A stretch of 64,000 nt of DNA from Dipteris shenzhenensis (taxonomy: Eukaryota; Polypodiophyta; Polypodiopsida; Gleicheniales), in NCBI GenBank assembly GCA_047967505.1, contig CM106540.1, one strand, 5' to 3'. The notes beneath the pieces were generated by a model. The model was not told where the DNA came from and made no database searches. It saw nothing but the letters and a program-made list of their open reading frames with translations. The position numbers and the translations under genes are program-made. Below, piece after piece: positions 44,164 through 55,697 of this stretch; the stretch's first letter is position 1; each line of letters starts with the position of its first letter.

Positions 44164-44857
44164 ATATACCTAGATGAATCCAGGAACATTCCCAAACTCA
44201 TCCTCTAAAAACACAACATAGTGCAGTTTCAATCTCATGATAGTCACTCACAAGGTTGAAAACCATAAACTCCATCATGCATAGCAAGGACTAGCTACTA
44301 TGACATCCCCACTGACGTCATCAGCGCCCAACAGTGGGTGTAGACCATAGTATAAAAATATGCTCTCACACATACAAATCCACACACCCACACATACTTG
44401 AGCATCCATTTATACAAAGTCTTCGTATTGAGTTTCCTGTCGGCACTCCGGAGGTGAAGGACAAACTCAGCCATGACGAAGGCTAGCACTAAAGGAGAAG
44501 GCTAATCAAAAGGTAGTCCAAAATCTCTTCATTCAAGCTACAACTGCTTGTGAAGTCTATAAACGTTTTCATTTTAGTCTCTCCCCAACGAGCATCTAAA
44601 TCTAAATCTAGCTGATAGGGCAATGCACCATTTAAGATAGAAAGAATTATCACAATACCAGCAGGCCGCAACTTGGATAAAAACTTCACAAGGTGAAATT
44701 TGCATGCTCGCTAATACGGCAGAAGCATATACCTAGATGAATTCAGGAACATTCCCAAACTCATCCTCTAAAAACACAACATAGTGCAGTTCAATCTCAT
44801 CATAGTCACTCACAAGGTTGAAAACCATAAACTCCATCATGCATAGCAGGGACTAGC
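44164..44857. repeat. Tandem duplication (about 514-bp units); the second copy hosts an insertion
   Basis: Copy 1 spans about 44,164-44,677. Copy 2 starts at about 44,727, is interrupted at 44,857 by the triple-LTR element, and continues from 49,412 to about 49,794. Copy 1 contains the intact site ggactagctactatg at about 44,289-44,303. No coding is recognised in the unit. Confidence 0.9.
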
Positions 44858-45820
44858 TATAGAGAAACGATAGAGAAACCATAGGATTTGCAGTGGAGCG
44901 ATCAGAAAATAGACAATACTCAGATACAACTGAAGAACGGAACTCAGAAAACATAGTGCCTGTCGGTAATATGAAAAACTGAATACAAGAACCTCAAGCC
45001 GTCGTGTCTGAAGGACCGTGGCTGAGGTGAATCTGTAGAGAGACAGTAGAAAAGATAGCAGCAGAGGGAGCGTCACGCAGTCCTCCGTGTAGCTCAATGA
45101 TGACGAGGATGATGGGAGCTGGAGCTGCCCTAGGAAATGGCTGGAACCAGCATGCTCTGAGGAAGGAACCTTCAGGCTATCTGGAATAGCAATATGATGA
45201 AGAAAAGGAGCTGATCTGTAGCAGAGGAGCAGAAGGGGACAGATCTGGAGTAGGATGGGACAGATCTGGAGCAGAAGGAGCTGATCTGGAGAAGAGGAGC
45301 TGAAGGGGACAGATCTGGAGAAGGATGGGACAGATCTGGAGCAGAAGGAGCTGATCTGGAGAAGAGGAGCAGAAGGGGACAGATCTGGAGTAGGATGGGA
45401 CAGATCTGGAGCAGAAGGAGCTGAGCTGAAGTAGAGGAGCAGATCTGAGCAGAGGAGCAGAAGTTGGGACAGATCTGGAGGAGAGGATGGAGCAGCCAGG
45501 AGGCAGGAAGGAGAGGCAGCAGAGGAGGCAGCAGAGGAGAGGTAGATGGAACAAGCGGGCCTGCAGCAAAAGATGGAGGAGATGAGGAGCAGCTGCAAGT
45601 CCTGTCCTGTCACGGAAGTGTGAGGGCAGAGGCCTCTTATAGGCCAGACCTAGCTGGTCGGCCAGCTGGTCGGTGGGCCTGCCAGCTGGTCGGCCAGATC
45701 TGGTCGGCCAGACCAGCTGGACTTTCTGGCCATTTGTTTGGCTGAGAGAGCTGGCCTTTTGGCTGGCCTGTGAGCTATTTGGATTGCCCCGTAAAGTGGG
45801 AATTGCTTAGTTGCTGAATA
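44858..45820 (-). repeat. LTR A of the triple-LTR element
   Basis: 963 bp. It contains a purine-rich minisatellite (about 45,190-45,480) with units of agatctggagcagaaggagc type, and a short ggtcggccagctggtcgg repeat near 45,650-45,715. Long minus-strand frames of about 257 codons across the first minisatellite are low-complexity Ser/Leu/Pro reading and are not called as genes. Confidence 0.9.
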
Positions 45821-46615
45821 CCCCCTCTCAATTGCCAATTTTGAGGGGCAAACATTGTGTGCTTGGAGCTTCGTGTAGGGATGTCGATGGTGGTGCTGGC
45901 TATTCCTGTGAAATGCCCAATAGAAGATCACAAGAGGAGTGCCCTTGCAAGGGAATTGTTCACTTCCTCAAGTGTCGTAGTTACACGTATGATACCAGAT
46001 AGAAATAAGAACACTGTTAAGCTTGAGAGAATAAGCCACCCCCTCTCACCGCCGAAAAGGTGGAGGAAGGTGCAAAGGGAAAGAACAAATTTGTCGTAGC
46101 AGTACTGATAATCCAGAGAGGTCAGAGCTGAACAGTGAGCCAGTGTGTGTCCGATCTTGGACCTCCGGAGAGAGGAGTCTATCCCCACCTCCATGCAGGT
46201 AGAAGATTCGAAACAACAGACATCTAGACACATGTGAACAGAAAGGGTCCCTCCTAGGGAGAACTTGTAGATCCTGGAAGTCGATGCCGATGGAGGTAGA
46301 GGTGAAGTATCATGACCCCCTCTTTCGAAGGAATGGGGAGTGTCAAGCTAGAAACCTATAAAAGGAGGGAGGGATGGTAGTAGAAGATGGAGATAAGAAA
46401 GGGAGGGAGGGATGGCAGTAGAAGATGGAGTTCTGAAAGGGAGGGAGGGATGGGAGTAGAAGATGGAGTTCTCTCCCTTAGTGCGCAGCGGAATGAAGAG
46501 GAAACTGATATGTTCATAGGAGTGATGCTCCCTGTACCTAAGGCCTCCATGAAGAAGCAGGATCTTTAGATCACCTGAGATCTGGGGTCTTTAGATCACC
46601 ATGGCTCTGATACCA
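45821..46615 (-). other. Internal region 1 of the triple-LTR element
   Basis: 795 bp without coding. The antisense polypurine tract is ccccctctc at 45,821-45,829, and the antisense primer-binding site ggctctgatacca is at 46,603-46,615. A threefold repeat of about 39 bp (gaaagggagggaggga type) lies at about 46,365-46,475. Confidence 0.85.
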
Positions 46616-47562
46616 TATAGAGAAACGCTAGAGAAACCATAGGATTTGTAGTGGAGCGATCAGAAAATAGACAATACTGATACAACTGAAGAACGGAACT
46701 CAGAAAACATAGTGCCTGTCGGTAATATGAAAAACTGAATACAAGAACCTCAAGCCGTCGTGTCTGAAGGACCGTGGCTGAGGTGAATCTGTAGAGAGAC
46801 AGTAGAAAAGATAGCAGCAGAGAGAGCGTCACGCAGTCCTCCGTGTAGCTCAATGATGACGAGGATGATGGGAGCTGGAGCTGCCCTAGGAAATGGCTGA
46901 AACCAGCATGCTCTGAGGAAGGAACCTTCAGGCTATTTGGAATAGCAATATGATGAAGAAAAGGAGCTGATCTGTAGCAGAGGAGCAGAAGGGGACAGAT
47001 CTGGAGTAGGATGGGACAGATCTGGAGCAGAAGGAGCTGATCTGGAGAAGAGGAGCTGAAGGGGACAGATCTGGAGAAGGATGGGACAGATCTGGAGCAG
47101 AAGGAGCTGATCTGGAGAAGAGGAGCAGAAGGGGACAGATCTGGAGTAGGATGGGACAGATCTGGAGCAGAAGGAGCTGAGCTGAAGTAGAGGAGCAGAT
47201 CTGAGCAGAGGAGCAGAAGTTGGGACAGATCTGGAGGAGAGGATGGAGCAGCCAGGAGGCAGGAAGGAGAGGCAGCAGAGGAGGCAGCAGAGGAGAGGTA
47301 GATGGAACAGGCGGGCCTGCAGCAAAAGATGGAGGAGATGAGGAGCAGCTGCAGGTCCTGTCCTGTCACGGAAGTGTGAGGGCAGAGGCCTCTTATAGGC
47401 CAGACCTAGCTGGTCGGCCAGCTGGTCGGTGGGCCTGCCAGCTGGTCGGCCAGACCAACTGGACTTTCTGGCCATTTGTTTGGCTGAGAGAGCTGGCCTT
47501 TTGGCTGGCCTGTGAGCTATTTGGATTGCCCCGTAAAGTGGGAATTGCTTAGTTGCTGAATA
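46616..47562 (-). repeat. LTR B of the triple-LTR element
   Basis: 947 bp, same layout as LTR A, with a shorter ggtcggccag block. It shares some base changes with LTR C that LTR A lacks (for example near 46,674). Confidence 0.9.
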
Positions 47563-48353
47563 CCCCCTCTCAATTGCCAATTTTGAGGGGCAAACATTGT
47601 GTGCTTGGAGCTTCATGTAGGGATGTCGATGGTGGTGCTGGCTATTCCTGTGAAATGCCCAATAGAAGATCACAAGAGGAGTGCCCTTGCAAGGGAATTG
47701 TTCACTTCCTCAAGTGTCGTAGTTACACGTATGATACCAGATAGAAATAAGAACACTGTGAAGCTTGAGAGAATAAGCCACCCCCTCTCACCGCCGAAAA
47801 GGTGGAGGAAGGTGCAAAGGGAAAGAACAAATTTGTCGTAGCAGTACTGATAATCCAGAGAGGTCAGAGCTGAACAGTGAGCCAGTGGCCGATCTTGGAC
47901 CTCGGGAGAGAGGAGTCTATCCCCACCTCCATGCAGGTAGAAGATTCGAAACAACAGACATCTAGACACATGTGAACAGAAAGGGTCCCTCCTAGGGAGA
48001 ACTTGTAGATCCTGGAAGTCGATGCCGATGGAGGTAGAGGTGAAGTATCATGACCCCCTCTTTCGAAGGAATGGGGAGTGTCAAGCTAGAAACCTATAAA
48101 AGGAGGGAGGGATGGTAGTAGAAGATGGAGATAAGAAAGGGAGGGAGGGATGGCAGTAGAAGATGGAGTTCTGAAAGGGAGGGAGGGATGGGAGTAGAAG
48201 ATGGAGTTCTCTCCCTTAGTGCGCAGCGGAATGAAGAGGAAACTGATATGTTCATAGGAGTGATGCTCCCTGTACCTAAGGCCTCCATGAAGAAGCAGGA
48301 TCTTTAGATCACCTGAGATCTGGGGTCTTTAGATCACCATGGCTCTGATACCA
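47563..48353 (-). other. Internal region 2 of the triple-LTR element
   Basis: 791 bp, nearly identical to internal region 1. The antisense primer site lies at 48,341-48,353 and the antisense purine tract at 47,563-47,571. No coding. Confidence 0.85.
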
Positions 48354-49411
48354 TATAGAGAAACGCTAGAGAAACCATAGGATTTGTAGTGGAGCGATCA
48401 GAAAATAGACAATACTGATACAACTGAAGAACGGAACTCAGAAAACATAGTGCCTGTCGGTAATATGAAAAACTGAATACAAGAACCTCAAGCCGTCGTG
48501 TCTGAAGGACCGTGGCTGAGGTGAATCTGTAGAGAGACAGTAGAAAAGATAGCAGCAGAGGGAGCGTCACGCAGTCCTCCGTGTAGCTCAATGATGACGA
48601 GGATGATGGGAGCTGGAGCTGCCCTAGGAAATGGCTGAAACCAGCATGCTCTGAGGAAGGAACCTTCAGGCTATCTGGAATAGCAATATGATGAAGAAAA
48701 GGAGCTGATCTGTAGCAGAGGAGCAGAAGGGGACAGATCTGGAGTAGGATGGGACAGATCTGGAGCAGAAGGAGCTGATCTGGAGAAGAGGAGCTGAAGG
48801 GGACAGATCTGGAGAAGGATGGGACAGATCTGGAGCAGAAGGAGCTGATCTGGAGAAGAGGAGCAGAAGGGGACAGATCTGGAGTAGGATGGGACAGATC
48901 TGGAGCAGAAGGAGCTGAGCTGAAGTAGAGGAGCAGATCTGAGCAGAGGAGCAGAAGTTGGGACAGATCTGGAGGAGAGGATGGAGCAGCCAGGAGGCAG
49001 GAAGGAGAGGCAGCAGAGGAGGCAGCAGAGGAGAGGTAGATGGAACAGGCGGGCCTGCAGCAAAAGATGGAGGAGATGAGGAGCAGCTGCAGGTCCTGTC
49101 CTGTCACGGAAGTGTGAGGGCAGAGGCCTCTTATAGGCCAGACCTAGCTGGTCGGCCAGCTGGTCGGTGGGCCTGCCAGCTGGTCGGCCAGCTGGTCGGT
49201 GGGCCTGCCAGCTGGTCGGCCAGCTGGTCGGTTGGGCCTGCCAGCTGGTCGGTGGGCCTGCCAGCTGGTCGGCCAACTGGTCGGCCAGATCTGGTCGGCC
49301 AGACCAGCTGGACTTTCTGGCCATTTGTTTGGCTGAGAGAGCTGGCCTTTTGGCTGGCCTGTGAGCTATTTGGATTGCCCCGTAAAGTGGGAATTGCTTA
49401 GTTGCTGAATA
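48354..49411 (-). repeat. LTR C of the triple-LTR element, expanded
   Basis: 1,058 bp, longer than A and B because the ggtcggccagctggtcgg block (about 49,143-49,300) has several extra units. Otherwise it is close to LTR B. Confidence 0.9.
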
Positions 49412-50389
49412 CTAGCTACTATGACATCCCCACTGACATCAGCGCCCAACAGTGGGTGTAGACCATAGTATAAAAATATGCTCTCACACATACAAATCCA
49501 CACACCCACACATACTTGAGCATCCATTTATACAAAGTCTTCGTACTGAGTTTCTGTCGGCATTCCGGAGGTGAAGGGCAGACTCAGCCATGACGAAGGC
49601 TAGCACTAAAGGAGAAGGCTAATCAAAAGGTAGTCCAAAATCTCTTCATTCAAGCTACAACTGCTTGTGAAGTCTATAAACGTTTTCATTTTAGTATCTC
49701 CCCAACGAGCATCTAAATCTAAATCTAGCTGATAGGGCAATGCACCATTTAAGATAGAAAGAATTATCACAATACCAGCAGGCCGCAACTTGGACGAAAG
49801 GTGACTCCCAACCTATACCACAAGGACAACGGGATGCTGCTCCACTGAGGCCATAAGGTGCTATATCTGACCATTTATCTACACCACACCTATATTAGCA
49901 TTAGAACTGCCAACAACTTCCATAGTACGAGGGAGTTCTGACCAAATTGCCTTTTAGACTCCACACACCTGCATCTCATAAAGCATCCAGATACTGAAAG
50001 GAAATTCTTCTTGTTGCTCCACTAGGTTTGGTGATGATTGTCTTAGACAACATGGGAATGAATCAGGATTAAGACAACTGATGCTAGGAACTGAGAGGGA
50101 TTGGTGGTGCTCATGAGAACTTGAGCAGAACCTTGTTTCTTAATTAGTTCTCTCTCTGATCTATTTTTTTCCTTTGATCTGTGTGTCTGCAGATGTTCAT
50201 TCGTGGTTCCGTGTGCATATGTTTGTATTGTGTCTGTCTGTCTCTCTGACTCCCAACTAGTTTTTTGTGAAGTTTAGTCTGTACTGTGTCATGTCTTGTG
50301 CTTCACTGCTAAGGGGTCACTCATTACAGCAGGATAATTGTTATGAAAACAGTTTAGAATTGTTACTCGTATGATTGCAAGTCATAGTC
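49412..50389. other. Rest of duplication copy 2, then no gene
   Basis: Up to about 49,794 this is the right half of duplication copy 2. Beyond that no gene or repeat was recognised. Confidence 0.4.
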
Positions 50390-50880
50390 TTAGCCAGCGA
50401 GGGCTGTCATTGAGCACAAGTCTTCTGCTGTCACACAGCTTCTACCCGTTGCACACAGTTCTGCTTGTGGTTCTTGAGAACCCTTAATTTTTTCCGAGGG
50501 CAGCGCATTTCTCTCAATGTTTGAACAAAGTATACTGTGCGGGACATCCATTAATTCACAATTTGTGCTGCCGCTTTGTGTGAGCTTATCCAGAGACGCG
50601 TCACAGATGGGACATGCAGGTGACGCAGTCGGATCTACCAGACGCCAATCGCCATCAGCGGGGGACTGTAGAGAAGAACTGCAGATAAAGTTATGGGGGA
50701 TACCCTCGGAATGCAGGAACAAAGGAATGATGCGGGCCAAGATCAGCTGATATCCTTCCCAGTACAGGCAGGCCAGTAGCCACCAGATCTAAGACATGCA
50801 CTGTAAGGTATCTCCACTCCTGTCAGCACAGCAGACTCCATTTTGGCACACAGTCTCCACAGCAGAGGGATACTGTTATG
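50390..50880 (-). pseudogene. Possible host-gene exon remnant with a zinc-finger-like C/H pattern
   Basis: The minus frame to 50,740 reads like ordinary protein: ARIIPLFLHSEG, DGDWRLVDPTASPACPICD and CELMDVPHSILCSN. The spacing CxxC, about 15 residues, C, then H and C suggests a treble-clef type finger. An acceptor-like atatcag precedes the frame. Further upstream the minus strand has short coding-like pieces with cag boundaries (SAVETVCQNGVCCADRSGD near 50,830-50,870), interrupted by a stop. I cannot name the family, and no complete gene model is possible. Confidence 0.35.
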
Positions 50881-52450
50881 AAAGCATTAGTCACCAACAG
50901 TCCCCACAAGAACACTTTTTACCTTTGTCGTTATGAATGTGATTTGCGTCTCTGCAAGATCGTTCTGATGTAATTTGATTCACCAGTGGTCGGTCTTGTG
51001 ACAATCATCACAGACCTGCACTTATGTTATCTGCTCAGGAATATTAATAGGGCAAAGGGCCGTCACCTGCTCACTGTGTCCAGAAGTGCATCTTCCTTTC
51101 AGTAGGCCATTTCCTGAAAGATACTGTCCAAATCAGGCACAGTATCCTTACTCTTCAATTTGAAAAGAAAGATTTGCCAGCCTTGCATAAAATCTTTGCT
51201 TTGGAGATGGCTCCAATCAAGCACCATAATAGAATGCACCATTCTGCCACAAATGCAGTGAACTCTGTTCTGGGTTCTCTCCCATGATTGAGCTGTTGGG
51301 AAGAATACCTTACCTTATGGTGGAAAAAACCAAACCAGATGAGGGCTAAGGGTCTGGTGCACACATGTAAATTCAGGGACTCATTAGCTGCACATGCAAA
51401 TAGTACTTGATTATCACTTGAATATAGAGCCTGATAGAGGGTACTCTCCTCTATCTTTTTAAGGCGTAAGAGAAGTTCTCAGGAGCAGCCAGGCAGCCCG
51501 TCTGAGATCCCGCATGCGACTGCATAGTGCCACATGATCATCGACCCTGTTTTAGGGGCTCTACAAGTGTTGTCAGAGCCATGCAAGGCTCCTTTCTGGC
51601 GGATGCAGACCATGGTGGATGCTATAGATGATGTACATGGTGATGATGATGATGATGTGTCACAATAGTTGCACGTACTTTGCCAGCTCCAGCGGGATAT
51701 GACAGTCCACAGAAGCTCCTTGCAGTAATGGCGCCTGCATGACTGTGTGGCAACTAAGCTATATCACTGTCCGGTGTATCAATTTGAATTCAATGTCAAT
51801 GGGAGCACTTATTGGTAGGCAGCTCTAGGAACCTGACAGTGGCATATGCTCAGAGAAGGCACGCAGCAATTCCAGGAGAACAATACTCCGGAGGGGGAAG
51901 CTAGTCAATTAAATGTGTGGCTTTGGCTTGCTCAGGGATTGTTGGGGTCTATGCCTCACCTCCACATATACTAAGGGCATGAGGGTGTCCTTTGGTATGT
52001 ACTGGTGTACACAGGTGAAGTCAAGGACTACTTAACCCCCCATGCATATCCCTCAAATACGAGGCCTAATAGAGGGATCTCTCCTCAATCCCCGTGGCCT
52101 CTTTTTAGGGGGGGAAGAGATGTCCTTGTGGATGGCTAGGCATTGAAGCAAGTTGCAAGGGATGAGCTATAAGGGAGGTGCTACTACTTCTTGATGTTTT
52201 TTGGCCATGCGGCTCTATCGTAGTGTACTTAAATGGCCTCTTCCTACAAATTTCGATACCGTGATGACCCCATATTCCATACTAGTTATGGAAGTTCTTC
52301 AGGTAATCATTCACATAGTGTGCTAGTTCATTGGGGTGGCATATAGCCATAGTCCTCTATGGACTCCACTGGGCACTGATCCAATGAGTACCACTATGAG
52401 AGCACGATTTGGACCTGCACGTGACGCAACACTGCTCTGTGGCACATGTA
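50881..52450. other. No gene seen
   Basis: There is a short gat microsatellite at about 51,637-51,657. No supported coding frame, element end or RNA gene. Confidence 0.35.
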
Positions 52451-54703
52451 TCATTGGCCCCCTTTTGGGAGCTCTACAATTGCATTCTCACATAAGCTCC
52501 ATCTTATGCGTTCATCATGAATGTGAGCATCTGCATATATGTTTTCCATCAGCACATATGGTGCAGTAAGTTTTCCGTCTAATCTCACCACATTTTCAAA
52601 AGCATACCTTCCAACCTCTACATTATTCCACCTTCGGCAAGCCCCCAACACAGTCAACCATACAATAGCACTAGGTTGGAAAGGAATCTTCTCTACTATT
52701 GCCAGTGCCTTGTACAATTGGCCTGCACGGCCAAGAAGATCAACCATGCAAGTGTAAAGCTCCATGGTCGCAATAATGCCATATTGTTCGCTCATAGCTT
52801 GAAAGTACTCCTGGCCCTTGTCCACTAGACCCACATGACTGCATACTGCGAGAATACTGACAAAAGTCACCACGTCTGGCTGTATGCTTTCTCGCCTCAT
52901 TCTCTCAAACAAATGAAACACAAGCTCACTAAAGCCCTGGCGGGCATATCCTGCAATTAATGTATTCCATATAACGACATCCCTTGTGGGTAGAACATTA
53001 AACAATTGTTGAGCATCAACCATGCTCCCACATTTAGCATACATGTCAATAAGACCATTGGCTACATTCAAAACAGACTCAAGTCCAAACATAATAATTT
53101 GAGAATGGAGTTCCATTCCAATTTCCAAGGCTGCTGTGTTGCCACATGCTTTCAGGATGGCAACAAAGGCCAAGCTATCTGGTGACACACCTTGCCATTG
53201 CATTTGTGTGTAAAGCCTAAAAGCCTCCTCATTTTCCTCTTGCTCAGCATATGCTAAAATCATGGCATTCCAGGACACCATATCACGGCGAGGCAATTCA
53301 TCAAAGACATGACGTGCATCCTCCATGCTCTCACACTTAGCGTACATATTGACCAAGGCAGTTCCCGCAAATATATCACATTCAAAACCATTCTTCACTA
53401 CTTGGACGTGGATAGCTCTACCTTTCTCCAGGCATCCTATTTTGGCAAATTTCCCATCAATGTGCTTGCCCTCTTCTAGTGCTGCCAGACTACTGCAAGC
53501 CTTCAATGCACCCACAAAAGTTCGAGCACTGGGGTGGAAACCTTGCCGTTGCATCTGCCCATACAGATTCAAAGACAGTGCACCCTCTTCCTTGCTAAAT
53601 CCCAGGATCATGGCATTCCAGGAAACCACATCACGATGAGGCAATTCCTCAAAGACAACATGTGCATCCTCCATGTTCCCACATTTTGCATACATATCAA
53701 CCAAAGCATTTCCCACGAATCCTTCAGAATCGAAGCCACCCTGTACTACTTGGGAGTGGATGGCTCTACATTTCTTCAGGTTTCCCATTTCTATAAATTT
53801 GGAGTCCTCTTTCATTGCTGCCAGGGTGCTGCAAGCCTTCAATCCACCAACAAAGGTTCGAGCAGTTGACTGGATACCTTCTTGGTGCATCTGTGCATAC
53901 AACTCCAAAGCCATTGCACCGTCTTCCTGCTTGGCATACCCCAGGATCATAGAATTCCACGATACCGCATTACGATGAGGCAATTCATCGAAGACACGTC
54001 GTGCATCCTCCATGCTCCCAAATTTCCCATACATATCTACTAAGGTGGTTCCCACAAATACATCCGACTCCAAACCACCCTTTACGACTTGGGAGTGTAT
54101 GGCCCTACCTTTCTCTGTGCATCCTCCATCCTCGAATTGGTCTCCATCTTCCAGAGCTGCCAGGCTACTGCAAGCCTTCAACGCACAAACAAAGGTTCTA
54201 GCATTCGGTTGGAGACCTTCCTGGCGCATCCGTGCATACAAGTCCAAAGCCAGCGCACCTTGTTCCTGTTTGGCATACCCAAGGATGACAATGTTCCATG
54301 ACACCACATCGTGCCTTGGCATCTTGTCAAACACATGGCGAGCATCGACCAAGCTCCCACGCTTCATATACGTATGTAGCAATTTGTTTGTCTCAAACAA
54401 CGGAAGCTCATTCAAAACTTCCACACGAAAATCTCTAAAGCTCATTGTTCTGAGGCAAACCCTTGCGAGCGCTGGCTGCACCAAAGGAATGGCTTCCACT
54501 TCCAATGTAGATGGGTGTCGCGTTCCTATCGCATCTTTAAACAAATCTGGACTTTTGGCCTCGTCTACTCAAAGAGACTCCGTAGTAATCTTCTGCCTAA
54601 ACTCTGAAGAGCTGAGATTGTTTCTACAAATGTTGGACAACAACTTACTTTGTTGCCTGTGTTGCGTTGGGTTGCATGGTAGAAGAACATTTAGTTGCTC
54701 CAT
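52451..54703 (-). pseudogene. PLS-class PPR gene 3, in-frame TGA after leader, short E region
   Basis: From the ATG at 54,703 the frame gives a 44-residue leader rich in N, Q, S and R with few acids (MEQLNVLLPCN, LLSNICRNNLSSS), a likely organelle-targeting peptide. It then meets TGA at 54,569-54,571. The same frame then runs open to 52,451 with PPR motifs from about 54,400. A later ATG (MSFRDFRVEV, near 54,445) could start a protein without the leader. PLS units are unusually long (about 112-117 residues) through a 13-16 residue insert in three units. The E region starts near LYTCMVDLLGRAG and is cut soon after APYVLMENIY. The family acts on organelle RNA. Confidence 0.8.
53250..54320 (-). 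repeat. Expanded PLS units (about 340 bp) in PPR gene 3
   Basis: The landmark antisense to VSWN.MI recurs at about 54,281, 53,942, 53,605 and 53,254, a spacing of 337-351 bp against 303 bp in PPR gene 1. The extra codons lie between LAALE and the KGRAIH/KCRAIH block (GDQFEDGGCTE, DSKFIEMGNLK, GKHIDGKFAKIGCLE). Confidence 0.75.
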
Positions 54704-55254
54704 TGCCTAATCAAGAAGAAGCTGTTTGACACTTTTAATTGAAACTCCTCTACACACCACCAAAGGGTGCCCAAAGTTTGGTCACCCAAAAAAAGAGTCA
54801 TGGATGGGCTGGAATAGTTACAAACCGGCCCCCCCTTGTGAGATCATTAAAAATTGGGTGCCCAACGGATAGGCACCCATTTTACTCTGCCCAAGTACGT
54901 AAAACTGAGGGTCCAAATGAGCTGGAGGACCCATATCTTGATGGTGAATGGCTAAATCTAGCCCTCTCCATCGATGGGCTACCCAAGGATGACCTTTCTA
55001 AAAGAGGAGAGAGAGAGAGAAAGAGAGGGGAAAAAGAGGGAAAAGAGAAGAGGAAAAGAGAGGAGGGAAAGAGAAGGGAGCAAGAGAAAAGAGGAGAGAA
55101 CAAGAGAACAACAAATGGGAAAAAGAGGGAAAAGAGAGGAGAGTTCCTATGCCCATCACTGCAGCTAGCACCAATGTTACCTAGCTACAGGCCAATGTGT
55201 TCACTAAAAGAAAAATAGGAAAGAGAGGAAGCATGTTCTTACCTGGAAAGTACG
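54704..55254. other. Upstream of PPR gene 3; GA-rich low-complexity tract
   Basis: A purine-rich run (gagagaaagaggg type) spans about 55,003-55,142 and creates false Lys/Glu/Arg frames. Nothing else is recognised. Confidence 0.5.
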
Positions 55255-55697
55255 TGTAGTGGCACCGGATGATCCCGCATGATGTGGATGAAGGACAAAT
55301 TGATGTAATGGGATCATATTCTCACCTTGAAAGACCACCGTGGGAACGGCGTTCAAAGCAAGAAAGACGCATAAGGTCTATGGTTGTGAGTGTGATCACA
55401 TGAGTGAGTGTGTGAACATATATGTGTGTATGTGTGCCTAGTTAGGTGTTAGTAGGTGTGATTGAGTGAATCTAGGTGTGTGGTGTGTGATTGAGAGATT
55501 CATGGAGGTCGTGGCTTGATTATAGGATCTTGGTGGCTTCTGTTGTGACATCACATATGATGTACACTAGATATAACATGGTGCCTATATAATGGCCCTC
55601 TATTCATGAATACAATGCTCTTGCCTTTGCTTCTATCTCGTGTACTATTTGCCTCTACCATGATTGCAATTATGCTCCAACAATTGGTATCAGAGCC
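55255..55697 (+). mobile_element. Orphan LTR 3' end with tRNA-Met primer-binding site
   Basis: The phrase ttggtatcagagcc at 55,684-55,697 is a plant copia-type primer site. It is preceded by gctccaaca, a likely LTR end at 55,682. Upstream there is a TATA-like cctatataatgg near 55,584. The LTR start is a guess. No gag or pol follows on the plus strand. Confidence 0.5.

Larger units (their letters stand above)
44858..49411 (-). mobile_element. Non-autonomous LTR element with three LTRs and two internal regions
   Basis: The order is LTR A (44,858-45,820), internal 1 (45,821-46,615), LTR B (46,616-47,562), internal 2 (47,563-48,353), LTR C (48,354-49,411). The outer ends are flanked by ctagc (44,853-44,857 and 49,412-49,416). 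LTR ends read TA...TA rather than TG...CA. Each internal region has an antisense tRNA-Met primer site on its right and an antisense polypurine tract on its left, so the element is on the minus strand. Neither internal region codes for Gag or Pol, so it depends on a partner, probably copia. The extra LTR-internal unit fits unequal recombination between LTRs. Confidence 0.9.

Noticed and set aside
44837-45613. Minus-strand ORF of about 258 codons repeated in each LTR (also 46,596-47,369 and 48,334-49,107)
   Set aside because: It is low-complexity Ser/Leu/Pro translation of a minisatellite inside the LTR and ends within the LTR. Its recurrence follows from LTR duplication.
54012-54710. Plus-strand ORF of 232 codons
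   Set aside because: It is the antisense shadow of PPR gene 3.
54739-55218. Plus-strand ORF of 159 codons rich in Lys, Glu and Arg
   Set aside because: The composition comes from a GA-rich tract. There is no domain and no support for translation.
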